Shown one piece after another: positions 31,846 through 40,571 of a DNA stretch of 64,000 bases; positions within the stretch are counted from its first letter, which is position 1, and the number at the start of each line of letters is the position of its first letter. The stretch covers positions 1-64,000 of the forward strand of contig NZ_BDAP01000001.1 of NCBI RefSeq assembly GCF_001598915.1. Direction: 5' to 3'. The position numbers and the translations under genes were made by a program. Source of the DNA: Williamsia muralis NBRC 105860. GTDB taxonomy: Bacteria; Actinomycetota; Actinomycetes; Mycobacteriales; Mycobacteriaceae. Below the pieces are notes generated by a model that saw only the letters and a list, made by a program, of their open reading frames with translations, had not been told where the DNA came from and did not search any database.

Positions 31846-32358
31846 ATGCGATCCGAGCGCGAACTACGGGCATTGTGCCGCCGCGAACTCGGCGGTCTCG
31901 ACCTGGATCTGCCTCTCGACGCTGAACAACTCTGCGATCTGTACGGCGAGCGGCGTGGTCGGCCGATCAAGATCGTTGCGCACCCGATGCCGGCCGGTAT
32001 GCCGAACGGTGTCTGGTTGGTGGCGGCCGACGCCGACTATTTCTTCTGCCAGGCTGCCACGACCAAGCTCCATCGCGATCAGATCATCATCCACGAGTTC
32101 GGCCACCTCATCGCAGGTCACCAGTTGATCGACCAGGTCGAGAACCGGCTCATCGGGAGTCCGGCAGGTGGCGAAAACACCGACGACGCACTGAGTCGTA
32201 CGTGCTATTCGGATGAACGTGAATGGGAAGCAGAGTTTTTGGCAACACTGATAGGAGAATGGGCGGCAAAAGCCACCCAGGGCGTCGGAAAGACGGCCGG
32301 CCATGATGGATTACGGGGAATCCAAAGCATCCTCGGGGGGCACAACGGATGGTTGTAG
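31846..32358 (+). CDS. ImmA/IrrE-type zinc metallopeptidase
   Basis: This 170-residue protein carries the HExxH zinc motif HEFGHLIAGHQ (about residues 83-93) and a downstream acidic ligand region REWEAEFLATLIGEW. ImmA/IrrE proteases typically cleave a paired XRE repressor in response to a signal. Here the pair is the EspR-like gene upstream. The ribosome site is weak. The stop codon overlaps the start of the DUF6545 membrane gene by 10 bp. Confidence 0.85.
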   Translation: MRSERELRALCRRELGGLDLDLPLDAEQLCDLYGERRGRPIKIVAHPMPAGMPNGVWLVAADADYFFCQAATTKLHRDQIIIHEFGHLIAGHQLIDQVENRLIGSPAGGENTDDALSRTCYSDEREWEAEFLATLIGEWAAKATQGVGKTAGHDGLRGIQSILGGHNGWL

Positions 32359-33506
32359 GGGTAGTCAACGCCATCGCGTTGGCGTTGTTCGCCCTCGCTC
32401 TGTGCTGGCGTATCGACCGCCTTCGCAGGGAAGCCGCCGGTCTGCAGCCGGTCGCAATGACCGTTGCCATCTCGGCGACAACTCTCGCCTTTGTGGTCAG
32501 TAACCCACGCGTACGGCAGTGGCTCAACGACGACTTCTTCCCGGGCGCGGACCGGTTGTCGATCTATTGCCTGCTCGCGATCGGTGTCGCCGCCCTGGTG
32601 GTCGTGTTTTTGTACGGGACAACCGAGGAGCAGCGGCAGCGGCGCGCAGGCGTGGAAGCAATCCCGCTGGTGGTCACCCTCATCGGCCTCAACGTGGCGA
32701 TGCTGGCCACGCCCGTGCCGGTCCGTACCGAGCACATGTCCGACTGGACCGTGCACCATGTCGGATACGCACTGTTTTTCGTGATCGCCGATTGCTACGT
32801 GGCGTATGGGATGGCGGCCTGCGTGGTGTCGATCGGGCGATACGTACGTCACGCCGAGGGATATCTTCGCCATTCCCTGATCATCCTGTCGACCGGGTTG
32901 GGGTTGCTGGGGGTCGCGGCCCTGATACAGACGCTGTACGTCGTCACCGCCGGACTGCACATGGCGCACCTGAATGTGTTGCTCAACGTCGCGGCCGTCT
33001 TGGCCGTCCTGGGGGCGGTCCTGTTCCTCGCCGGTATCTGCTACCCGCTGGTGCGAGCGCGAGTGATGTCGTTCCTCCACGACCGCCGGCACCGCAGTCA
33101 GTACCGGGAACTCGAGCCTTTGTGGGCTTTGACCACGTCGGCACTGCCGGGGGTGGTGTTGCCGTCGCCGCCGCAGGGTGCATTCGACGGTTCGATCATC
33201 TGGCTCTTCCAGCGGCGGGTGGTCGAGATCCGCGACGCATTGCTGCAGCTGAGCCCTTATCTGCCCGACGACTTCGATGAACTCGAATCGGCGGCCCAGG
33301 CCACCGCGCTCCGCGACGCGGTGAATACCTACGTCGACCTCGGCGGATCAGCCGGGGCGGTCCGGCAGGTCCTCGCCGGGGCCGGCGATGACCTCGACAG
33401 CGACGCCGCACCGCTACTGCGGATATCTCGTGAACTGGCGCGCAGTTCCGGTCCGTCGCGGCCGGACTCGGTGACGTCGCGGCAAAAACAGAACCGGACC
33501 GGCTGA
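32349..33506 (+). CDS. DUF6545 / MAB_1171c-type seven-helix membrane protein
   Basis: The 385-residue protein starts inside the protease gene. It has about seven N-terminal hydrophobic helices (first NAIALALFALALCW, last VLLNVAAVLAVLGAVLFLAG), then a cytoplasmic domain of about 140 residues beginning YRELEPLWALTTSALPGV and containing FQRRVVEIRDALLQLSPYL. This architecture, next to XRE and ImmA genes, matches the MAB_1171c family of predicted membrane proteins in actinobacteria. Transport activity is only a database label. A receptor that signals to the protease is equally possible. Confidence 0.75.
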   Translation: MVVGVVNAIALALFALALCWRIDRLRREAAGLQPVAMTVAISATTLAFVVSNPRVRQWLNDDFFPGADRLSIYCLLAIGVAALVVVFLYGTTEEQRQRRAGVEAIPLVVTLIGLNVAMLATPVPVRTEHMSDWTVHHVGYALFFVIADCYVAYGMAACVVSIGRYVRHAEGYLRHSLIILSTGLGLLGVAALIQTLYVVTAGLHMAHLNVLLNVAAVLAVLGAVLFLAGICYPLVRARVMSFLHDRRHRSQYRELEPLWALTTSALPGVVLPSPPQGAFDGSIIWLFQRRVVEIRDALLQLSPYLPDDFDELESAAQATALRDAVNTYVDLGGSAGAVRQVLAGAGDDLDSDAAPLLRISRELARSSGPSRPDSVTSRQKQNRTG

Positions 33507-33520
33507 AGGCCGGTCCGGTT
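33492..33520. terminator. strong terminator hairpin
   Basis: AACCGGACCGGC (33492-33503) pairs perfectly with GCCGGTCCGGTT (33509-33520) around a 5-base loop that contains the DUF6545 stop codon. It separates this gene from the convergent SDR gene. Confidence 0.85.
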
Positions 33521-33550
33521 CGAGTGTTCAGTTGCTGGTGACGTCAGTGG

Positions 33551-34312
33551 TCAGCGCGGAGCCATCCGCAGCGCGCCGTCCATGCGGATCGTCTCGCCGT
33601 TGAGGTAGTCGTGGTCGACGATGAAAGCGGCCAGTTTGGCGTAGTCGCTCGGATCGCCAAGGCGCTTGGGGAACGGGATGCCGGCTTCGAGCGTCTTCTT
33701 GAACTCCGGGGTGATCCCGTCGAGCATCGGGGTGTTGATGGTGCCCGGGGCGATCGTGTTGACCCGCACGCCCACCTGCGCGAGGTCGCGGGCAGCGGTG
33801 ATGGTCATGGCATGCACGCCGCCCTTGGATGCGGTGTAGGCGATCTGACCGATCTGGCCCTCGAATGCCGCGACCGACGCGGTGTTGATGATGACGCCGC
33901 GCTGGTCGTTCTCGTCCACCGCTGCCTGGCTCTGCATCCGGTTGGCGGCCAAACGCATCACGTTGAAGGTGCCGACCAGGTTGATCTCGATGATCTTCTT
34001 GAACAGGTCGAGCTCGTGGGGCCCCTTCTTCGTCAGGATGCGGCTGGCCCAGCCGACACCGGCGCAGTTCACTGCGACGCGGAGCGGGGCGCCGGATTCG
34101 GCGATGGTGTCCAGTGCTGCCTCGACATCGGCTTCGCTGGTCACGTCAGCTGCCAGGAGCGTGACGCCGTCCACCGCGGTTGCCTTGTCGATCGAAGGCT
34201 GCAGGTCGAGCCCGAACACAACCGCCCCGGCATCGGCGAAGCGCTTGGCTGTTGCCGCGCCCAGTCCCGATGCTCCGCCGGTGACCAATACCGCTGATCC
34301 TGAGATCTCCAC
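33551..34312 (-). CDS. SDR, type II 3-hydroxyacyl-CoA dehydrogenase-like
   Basis: This 253-residue classical SDR has the NAD motif VTGGASGLGAATAK, NCAGVGW, the catalytic Ser in INTASVAAFEG and the YxxxK pair in AYTASKGGVHAM. The insert and ending (LNGETIRMDGALRMAPR) resemble the 17beta-HSD10/3-hydroxyacyl-CoA dehydrogenase group, which oxidises short 3-hydroxyacyl-CoAs and some steroids or alcohols. No beta-oxidation neighbours are present, so the substrate is inferred from family resemblance only. Confidence 0.85.
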   Translation of the reverse strand: MEISGSAVLVTGGASGLGAATAKRFADAGAVVFGLDLQPSIDKATAVDGVTLLAADVTSEADVEAALDTIAESGAPLRVAVNCAGVGWASRILTKKGPHELDLFKKIIEINLVGTFNVMRLAANRMQSQAAVDENDQRGVIINTASVAAFEGQIGQIAYTASKGGVHAMTITAARDLAQVGVRVNTIAPGTINTPMLDGITPEFKKTLEAGIPFPKRLGDPSDYAKLAAFIVDHDYLNGETIRMDGALRMAPR

Positions 34313-34369
34313 TGATGCCGTCCCTTCTACAAAGTGTCCGCGGGGGTTGTTCAGCCCGCTGGGATCACC

Positions 34370-35203
34370 CTAGTCAGTGGCTGTGGCGACAGGTCGATCG
34401 GCTACGAGGCCGGCGGGGTGCTCACCGGGCAGGCCGGCTTCCGGTTCCGGCTCGGCGAGGAGTCGTTCGCGTTCGGCGGCCCGGTTCTGCTCGCGGTGGC
34501 TGTGGACGTACCAGGTGCCTGCGCTGACGATCATGGCAACGGCGGTGATGGTGGCCATCGTGACGATGAAGTTGTTGGCGGTCACCAGGCCGTCGGTGGT
34601 GAGCCACGCGGCGAAGACGAAGAAGAGTGCAGCCGCGCCGTAGGCGATCGCCTTCTCGGGGAGCTTGCGGCCGAGGATTGCGCCGACGGCGATGGCCAGG
34701 GCGTCGGCGGCCACCATGCCGACGGTCGATCCGATCCAGACACCGACCCAGTTGTGGTCGGTGGCCAGGGTGATGGTGGCCAGCATGGTCTTGTCGCCGA
34801 GTTCGGCGAGGAAGAAGGATCCGATGACCGCGAACAATACCGATTTCTTCACCCGATCGGCCTTGTCGGATTCGTCGGTGTCGAGGCTGTCGCCGCGCAG
34901 GGTCCAGAAGCCGAACAGCAACATTGCCAGTCCACCGACGATTGTCATCAGGTCGGTGGGGATCGAGAGACCGAGTACGTGTCCGAAGAGAACAGAGACC
35001 GCATGCACGGCGGTGGTGGCCACCGTGATGCCGAGCAGGACAACCCACCAGCGGTAGCGGATGGCGTACGTCATTGCCATCAGCTGGGACTTGTCGCCGA
35101 GTTCGGCCACGAAGATCACGCCGAAGCTGACCAGGAGTGCGGATATCACCAGACCAACGTAAGCGCCGCTCACGACTGTTTGCAACTGATCGAATGCCCG
35201 CAT
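34370..35203 (-). CDS. TMEM165/GDT1 (UPF0016) family cation exporter
   Basis: The 277-residue membrane protein has two homologous halves of three helices, each with the ExGD(K/R) ion-binding motif: VAELGDKSQLMAM and LAELGDKTMLATI. The family exports Mn2+ (or Ca2+) in exchange for protons; bacterial members give manganese tolerance. A cytosolic linker and a C-terminal Arg/Glu-rich tail (EQNRAAERERLLAEPEPEAG) flank the pore. Palindromes that could bind a MntR/DtxR-type regulator lie 30-60 bp upstream. Confidence 0.9.
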   Translation of the reverse strand: MRAFDQLQTVVSGAYVGLVISALLVSFGVIFVAELGDKSQLMAMTYAIRYRWWVVLLGITVATTAVHAVSVLFGHVLGLSIPTDLMTIVGGLAMLLFGFWTLRGDSLDTDESDKADRVKKSVLFAVIGSFFLAELGDKTMLATITLATDHNWVGVWIGSTVGMVAADALAIAVGAILGRKLPEKAIAYGAAALFFVFAAWLTTDGLVTANNFIVTMATITAVAMIVSAGTWYVHSHREQNRAAERERLLAEPEPEAGLPGEHPAGLVADRPVATATD

Positions 35204-35232
35204 TTATGCAGGTAGGGAGCCCCTTTTCATAA

Positions 35233-35263
35233 GTTTGGGTACCCGAACATTAGGGTTCCCTTA
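35233..35263. promoter_or_regulatory. adjacent palindromes upstream of GDT1 gene
   Basis: GTTTGGGTACCCGAAC (35233-35248) is a 16-bp palindrome with one mismatched pair. TTAGGGTTCCCTTA (35250-35263) resembles half of a DtxR/MntR box (TTAGG...CCTAA). Both precede the GDT1 start at 35203 and are likely operator sites for metal-responsive control. Confidence 0.5.
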
Positions 35264-35332
35264 CCCGGTGATTCGCGGGAGGGTTGCCGCGAGGCTGTGA
35301 CGTGCGGACATGGATGGTCGGAGGCTGGTTTG

Positions 35333-35614
35333 GCGGCTCGGGTGGCTGGGATTTGCGCGCTTCGCAGACCGAGCGGCTGCCGGTTTGTGAGCGGGCCAGG
35401 TCTACCGCTCGCGGAACTTGAGTTTGCTCGGTCTACGGACCGAGCGTCGCCCAATTCCCGAGCGGGCTGGACCTACCGCTCGTGTGGCTGGGGTTTGCGC
35501 GCTCCGCAGACCGAGCGTCGGCGGGTTCCCGAGCGGGCCAGGTCTACCGCACGCGCAACTCGAGTTTGCTCGCCCCGTAGACCGAGCATCGGCGGGTTTC
35601 CCGACCGCTCAACC
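35333..35614. repeat. 71-bp tandem repeat array, four copies in alternating types
   Basis: Units begin at 35333, 35404, 35475 and 35546, exactly 71 bp apart. All share GACCGAGC and GAGCGGGC(C/T)GG boxes. Units 1 and 3 share GTGGCTGGG then TTTGCGCGCT. Units 2 and 4 share GAGTTTGCTCG, giving a 142-bp higher-order period. Unit 2 contains a perfect hairpin, GCTCGGTC-TACG-GACCGAGC. The array fills the gap between the GDT1 promoter and the 3' end of a minus-strand gene. Confidence 0.9.
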
Positions 35615-35620
35615 CCCTAC

Positions 35621-36178
35621 TCAAGCAGCGAGGAGCATCGCCAGGACAGCGGTATCGGGATCGGTTCCCAGATCCAGACCTACCTGATTGCGCAGGGTCA
35701 CCACAGTGCCGTCGGCTTCGGCCTCGGCCCATCCCGCACGGTGTTCGAGGCCGAGTTCGGGAAGTCCTGGCAGCAGTACGCACCCCGAGGCAACGTCTGA
35801 ACACTCGGGCAGGGACGGTCGCGTCTCGGACGGGGGATGGAGCATGAACAACGCGGGCGGCGGAGTGTGGAACGGGCCGACCTCGGTGAAGTTGTTGTCG
35901 ATCACGCTGCCGACCGCGAGCATCAACCCGACGGTGTCGGGGTCGCACTCCTCTGGTTTGTCCTCGATGACGCTGAACACGGTGGTGGTGCGGAGAAATC
36001 CCGGCCGACAGGCGATGCGGACCGATGCGACGAGTGTCTGGGTCCACTCCAGAGTGGTGTCGGGCCAGCGGCCCGAGATCAGGATTCCGCGTAGCTCGCC
36101 GTGGCGGTGGAACGGGGTCAGTCCGATGGGTATCGACCCGGACCGCGACATTTCATGGCCGGTGGCGTCCTCGCTCAT
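35621..36178 (-). CDS. hypothetical protein, 185 aa
   Basis: The frame is soluble, acidic and has no signal peptide. Recognisable stretches are FHRHGELRGILISGRWPD, VIDNNFTEVGPFHTPPPALFMLHPP and GTVVTLRNQVGLDLGTDPD. The high third-position GC supports coding. No family is recognised. It may belong to the group of uncharacterised actinobacterial proteins of this size. It lies upstream of the tandem repeat, whose edge is only 6 bp from the stop. Confidence 0.65.
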   Translation of the reverse strand: MSEDATGHEMSRSGSIPIGLTPFHRHGELRGILISGRWPDTTLEWTQTLVASVRIACRPGFLRTTTVFSVIEDKPEECDPDTVGLMLAVGSVIDNNFTEVGPFHTPPPALFMLHPPSETRPSLPECSDVASGCVLLPGLPELGLEHRAGWAEAEADGTVVTLRNQVGLDLGTDPDTAVLAMLLAA

Positions 36179-36338
36179 GGTTACCTCCTGTTGCCGGAAG
36201 TTCCTCTGCTCAGGTCGCCTTTGACCAAGTGTCGAACTCTATTCGCAGCATGCCCGGTAAACGATTGGCACACAACCCGACTCGAGTGCTAATCGCGGCG
36301 GTTAACAGGAAGTTTCCCTCTGGGGGCGAAGACGCCGA

Positions 36339-36367
36339 CGGCGGCCACCCGAGTGGGGTGACCGCCG
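36339..36367 (-). terminator. terminator downstream of sodA
   Basis: CGGCGGCCACC (36339-36349) pairs with GGTGACCGCCG (36357-36367) with one mismatch and a 7-base loop, 28 bp past the sodA stop. Confidence 0.6.
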
Positions 36368-36394
36368 CCTGCGAAAAGGGCTGTACGAAAGTGC

Positions 36395-37024
36395 TTATGC
36401 GGGCACGATCAGGCCGGAGCCCTGTGCCTGTGCCTTGGCAAAACGCTCCGCGGCGTCTGCCCAGTTGACGACGTTCCACCATGCCTTGACGTAGTCAGGC
36501 TTGACGTTCTGGTAGTCGAGGTAGAAGGCGTGCTCCCACATGTCGAGCATGACCACGGGGATCAGGCCCACCGAGGTGTTGCCGTGTTGGTCGGTGAGCT
36601 GCTGGATGACGAGCTTGCCCTCGATGGTGTCGTATCCGAGGATCGCCCAGCCGCTGCCCTGCAAAGTGGTTGCCGCAGCGGTGAAGTGCGCCTGGAACTT
36701 GTCGAATCCGCCGAACTGGTCATCGATTGCCGCTGCCAGTTCGCCTTCGGGCTTGTCGCCACCGTTGGGCGACAGGTTCTTCCAGAAGATCGAGTGGTTC
36801 GTGTGGCCGCCGAGGTGGAAGGCCAGGTTGGCCGACAGCTGGAAGACCTTGTCGGCGATGGTGCCGTCTTCGCGCGCAGCCGCCAACTTCTCCAGTGCGG
36901 TGTTCACGCCCTTCACATAGGTGGCGTGGTGCTTGCTGTGGTGCAGCTCCATGATCCTGCCGGAGATATGCGGCTCGAGAGCTGCGTAGTCGTAGTCCAG
37001 ATCCGGCAAGGTGTATTCAGACAC
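36395..37024 (-). CDS. sodA: superoxide dismutase, Mn/Fe family
   Basis: The 209-residue enzyme starts at the GTG at 37024 ([13 protein letters not shown]), with GAGAGGAA 5 bp upstream. Metal ligands are the His in [12 protein letters not shown], the His in [11 protein letters not shown], and Asp and His in [11 protein letters not shown]. The second-sphere position that is His145 in the M. tuberculosis Fe enzyme reads Gln here (LTDQHGN), as in Mn-type mycobacterial enzymes, so manganese is the likely metal. No signal peptide is visible. It detoxifies superoxide in the cytoplasm or after non-classical release. Confidence 0.95.
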   Translation of the reverse strand: MSEYTLPDLDYDYAALEPHISGRIMELHHSKHHATYVKGVNTALEKLAAAREDGTIADKVFQLSANLAFHLGGHTNHSIFWKNLSPNGGDKPEGELAAAIDDQFGGFDKFQAHFTAAATTLQGSGWAILGYDTIEGKLVIQQLTDQHGNTSVGLIPVVMLDMWEHAFYLDYQNVKPDYVKAWWNVVNWADAAERFAKAQAQGSGLIVPA

Positions 37025-37248
37025 ATTGTTCCTCTCACTATGTGGGGACACGCGTGCCCCCTTATTGATGTCCTCTGGGATCTATCCCTCGAGTGCAACT
37101 TCCACCCTTGCTCAGGAGATTGGGTTGTGCAATAGGACGTGAGCAATGCGCCTCAAGCCCGGTTGAGGTTTGCGGGGGTTGTGCTGGGGTGATTCACAGG
37201 TGCGGGGGTGCCGCATTCGCGGTCGACCACAGTCGGCTCAAGTGCCGG

Positions 37249-37467
37249 TTACGCGACAAAAATCAGGGCGAGCAAAAGAAGGAACAGGGCGAGCACGCTG
37301 ATGCCGGTGGTGATGCATCGTGCTCCGACGTTGATGGGCTCGGCGCCTGGCCATGAACGGGGCCGGCGGTCGAAAACCGGTACGCCGCTGCCGCTGTCGG
37401 TCGAGGCTGCCACCCGATCTCCCCTCGTCAACTCGTGGTCCCGCGGGTCGTCAGTGATAACGATCAC
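37249..37467 (-). CDS. small single-helix membrane protein
   Basis: The frame from the GTG at 37467 gives 72 residues: a polar N-terminal part (TDDPRDHELTRGDRVAAS) with DRRPRSWPGAEPINVG, then a C-terminal hydrophobic helix, ISVLALFLLLLALIFVA. GGGG lies upstream of the start. The membrane segment and fit between neighbouring genes support it. No family is recognised. Confidence 0.5.
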   Translation of the reverse strand: MIVITDDPRDHELTRGDRVAASTDSGSGVPVFDRRPRSWPGAEPINVGARCITTGISVLALFLLLLALIFVA

Positions 37468-37722
37468 ATACCCCGGTGGTGCACAGCTAAACACGTATGG
37501 GCGCAGTACTCAAGCTGCGGCGGATCGGGGACCGCGATCGAACGCCCACAAGGCAGCTGCAGGCTGATGTGGGTCGTTTGACCAGGTCCGACGGGCCGCT
37601 GTCGGCGATCTCCGGGTCGGGAACCACGTCGCCGCAATAGGGTGGTCGTAAAGAGAGCGGTCGTCGACGTCCGCGTTCCGCAGTGGGTGACGGAAGCACC
37701 CCTTGCCGAAAGGAATCAGCCA

Positions 37723-38883
37723 TTGGTCAGCACAGTCGGTCTACCGCGCGAGATGCGAATCGGGGCGGGCGCACTCGATCAGCTGGTCGACGTGGTGACC
37801 GGGTTGGGATCGCGGCGGCCGATGGTGATCACGGACGGTTACCTGGCAGGCGGCGGCCGGGTTGATCAGCTGATCAGCGCACTGATCGAGGCCGGCCTCG
37901 ATGCGGTGTATTTCGACGGAACTGTGCCCGACCCCACCACGGCTTCGCTTGACGCCGGGCTTCGCGCAGTGCGCGACCACGGTGCCGACCTCCTCGTCGG
38001 ATTCGGTGGGGGCAGTCCGATGGACACCGCGAAAGCCCTCGCTCTGCTCGCCGTCGAAGGCGGCACGATGCGTGACTACAAGGCGCCCCTACGCAACGAC
38101 AGCTCCGGCCTCCCGGTGGTCGCTGTACCGACCACGGCAGGCAGTGGTTCGGAGGCCACCCAGTTCACGATCATCACCGACAGCGACAGCGACGAGAAGA
38201 TGTTGTGCATCGGCCGGGCGTTCCTGCCGGTGGCCGCGATCGTCGACTTCGAGCTCACCATGACGATGCCACCGCGTCTCACCGCCGACACGGGTATCGA
38301 TGCGCTGACCCACGCGGTGGAGGCCTACGTCAGCCGGAAGAACAACCCGTTTTCCGACGGGTTCAGTCTTTCGGCGATCACGACCATCGGCCGGAACCTG
38401 CGCAGGGCCTACACCGACGGCTCCGACCGCGAGGCCCGGGAAGCGATGATGCTGGCCTCCACGCAGGCGGGGATCGCATTCTCGAACTCAAGTGTGGCCC
38501 TCGTCCACGGGATGAGCCGGCCCATCGGGGCGCACTTCCATCTCGCACACGGACTGTCGAATGCGATGCTCTTCCCCGCGGTCACCCGGTTCTCCCTGTC
38601 GGCAGCGACCTCGCGATACGCCGACTGCGCCCGCGCGTTCGGGTGCGCAGATCCCGACACCTCGGACGAGAACGCCGCAGAACGACTGGTCGATGCCATC
38701 GTCGATCTGTGCCGCGACCTCGCCGTCCCAACGCCGAGCGAGTGTGGCATCGACCGCGGCCGCTGGTTCGGACTGTCCGCACTGATGGCCGAGCAGGCAC
38801 TGGAGTCGGGGTCGCCCGCCAACAACCCGCGGGTTCCGAACGCGGGAGAGATCGAAGCCATCTACGCCGAGATCTACCGCTGA
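37723..38883 (+). CDS. iron-containing (group III) alcohol dehydrogenase
   Basis: The 386-residue enzyme starts at the TTG at 37723 (VSTVGLPREMRIGAGALD), with AAGGAA 8 bp upstream; the frame extends further upstream without a better site. The NAD-binding motif is GGGSPMDTAKALAL. The metal-binding Asp and His residues are in DTGIDALTHAVEAYVS and VHGMSRPIGAHFHLAHGLSNA, with PTTAGSGSEATQF between. Family members reduce aldehydes such as lactaldehyde or oxidise diols; maleylacetate reductases are related. The substrate is not determined. Confidence 0.87.
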   Translation: MVSTVGLPREMRIGAGALDQLVDVVTGLGSRRPMVITDGYLAGGGRVDQLISALIEAGLDAVYFDGTVPDPTTASLDAGLRAVRDHGADLLVGFGGGSPMDTAKALALLAVEGGTMRDYKAPLRNDSSGLPVVAVPTTAGSGSEATQFTIITDSDSDEKMLCIGRAFLPVAAIVDFELTMTMPPRLTADTGIDALTHAVEAYVSRKNNPFSDGFSLSAITTIGRNLRRAYTDGSDREAREAMMLASTQAGIAFSNSSVALVHGMSRPIGAHFHLAHGLSNAMLFPAVTRFSLSAATSRYADCARAFGCADPDTSDENAAERLVDAIVDLCRDLAVPTPSECGIDRGRWFGLSALMAEQALESGSPANNPRVPNAGEIEAIYAEIYR

Positions 38884-39044
38884 TCGACTCCGGGTCGGCA
38901 CGACCGCGGACCGACAGTGCGGCGTCGGCCAACTATCATCGCTGCGGGCAACCAGATGGGCCTTGCCGCCCGTCATGAGCGCCGAGCTGCGGGCAGCAGG
39001 TCGGTGGGTGAGCTCGCCATGGCAGGAAAAAGTGAGGTGGTCCG

Positions 39045-40571
39045 ATGGCACGCCCGACAGCGGCGCAGCTCTACGCCGCCTACGGGGACAACGCGGACAG
39101 CGATGTCACCCTGCGACTGTTGAGGTCCCGGAACGCGGTGCCCTATCTCGCGATCATGGCTGCGCGTCTGGCCGACGGTCAGGTGGACGGCGACCACCTC
39201 GCGGCGGGTATCGATCGAGACTTGGCGGACTTGGCCGTGCACTGGACCGAGCGAGGGTGGGAACTGCCCACGGCCGATGACCTGCTGGACCGCTGGGTGC
39301 GGGCCGGGTATCTCGCCCGAACCCTGCACGCCGACTCCCAGCGAGAGCGGTACCAGCTCACCCGCGGTGCCACGCAGGCCATCGCGCAGGTTCAGGCCGT
39401 GCGCCGTAACCGCACGGTGGCCACCGAGACCGTGCTCGAGCTGGTGATGTCGCGGCTGTCGAACATCGCCGTGTCGATCAACCCGGATCCCGGCGAGCAC
39501 ATCCGCGACATCGATCAGAAGATCGCCGAGCTCACCAGACGGCGGGAAGAACTCGCAGCGGGCGCCATCCCGGCGGTCGATTCGCGGCGGGTGCTCGACG
39601 ACATCCGGATGGTCACGTCGCTGGCCGAACGGATGCCCGCCGACATCATCGGATACGGCGAGAAGATGCGTGAGAACTCCCGCGCCCTGCTCACCAGTGG
39701 CCTCGATGCCGAGCACGGCTCGCACGCCGACGTGCTCAACCGGATGTTCGACGGCCATGATGCGCTGGCGGACTCCGACGAGGGCAAGGCCTTTGACACC
39801 TTCTACACGCTGATCGCGGATCACCGGTTGCGCGACGACCTCGAGTCGAGCATCCGGCAGATCGCCGAGGGCATCCCGAATCTGCCGCACGACATCCTCG
39901 ACACACTCACGGGTTTCATCGACCGGATGTGGGATGAGGTGCAGTCGGTGGACGAGGTGCGTGGTCAGGTCTACCGGCGCATCAACACCTTCGTGAAAGA
40001 CGGCGACTTCCTGCACTATCGCGCGTTGCGCAGCCAGATCGCCGATGCGCAGCGTGCCGCCGCCGCTGCGTTTGTGCACGCGGGGCCGGGCAAAGACCTG
40101 GGCATCGCGGTACCGATGAGCGCCGCTGTGTCCAATTCGGTCGGCGCGTTGATCTTTCACGACGGGATCGTGGATTCGCCTGGGGCGGTTGCCGACACCG
40201 TGGGTGAGATCAACATCGACCCTGCCGATCTGGTGGGTGCCGAATCGATCGATTGGCATGCACTGACCGACGCGGTGAACGAGGCCGTGGCCGACGGTCC
40301 CGCCGAGATCGACGATGTGCTGGCGTTGTTGCCCACGGCCCGGACCGGTGACGTGATCGGGATCTGGTCGCTGGCGCAGCGCCATGGCGCCGCAGAACAT
40401 GGGCGGGACGAGGTCACCGTGCTCGCTCACACCGCTCGCGGGATGCGCGAGATCCGTTTGCCCGCAGTCCAATTCACACATTTGCTGCCCGATCCGATAA
40501 CCGCTCAGCCACACGAGGTGATGCATTTGCTCGATGAACCAGCCGAGCCTGTCCGAGGTGCGACCCGGTGA
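39045..40571 (+). CDS. jetA: Wadjet JetA / MksF (DUF3375), kleisin-like subunit
   Basis: The 508-residue protein matches the DUF3375 pattern. An N-terminal winged-helix region (AAYGDNADSDVTLRLLRSRNAVPYLA, in part), a coiled middle (DIDQKIAELTRRREEL) and helices RVLDDIRMVTSLAERMPADI and FIDRMWDEVQSVDEVRGQVYRRI are visible. In Wadjet and MksBEF complexes JetA is the kleisin bridging the SMC heads. GAGGTGG precedes the ATG. The stop overlaps jetB by 4 bp (GTGA). The 161 bp upstream separate it from the Fe-alcohol dehydrogenase and should hold the promoter. Confidence 0.88.
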   Translation: MARPTAAQLYAAYGDNADSDVTLRLLRSRNAVPYLAIMAARLADGQVDGDHLAAGIDRDLADLAVHWTERGWELPTADDLLDRWVRAGYLARTLHADSQRERYQLTRGATQAIAQVQAVRRNRTVATETVLELVMSRLSNIAVSINPDPGEHIRDIDQKIAELTRRREELAAGAIPAVDSRRVLDDIRMVTSLAERMPADIIGYGEKMRENSRALLTSGLDAEHGSHADVLNRMFDGHDALADSDEGKAFDTFYTLIADHRLRDDLESSIRQIAEGIPNLPHDILDTLTGFIDRMWDEVQSVDEVRGQVYRRINTFVKDGDFLHYRALRSQIADAQRAAAAAFVHAGPGKDLGIAVPMSAAVSNSVGALIFHDGIVDSPGAVADTVGEINIDPADLVGAESIDWHALTDAVNEAVADGPAEIDDVLALLPTARTGDVIGIWSLAQRHGAAEHGRDEVTVLAHTARGMREIRLPAVQFTHLLPDPITAQPHEVMHLLDEPAEPVRGATR

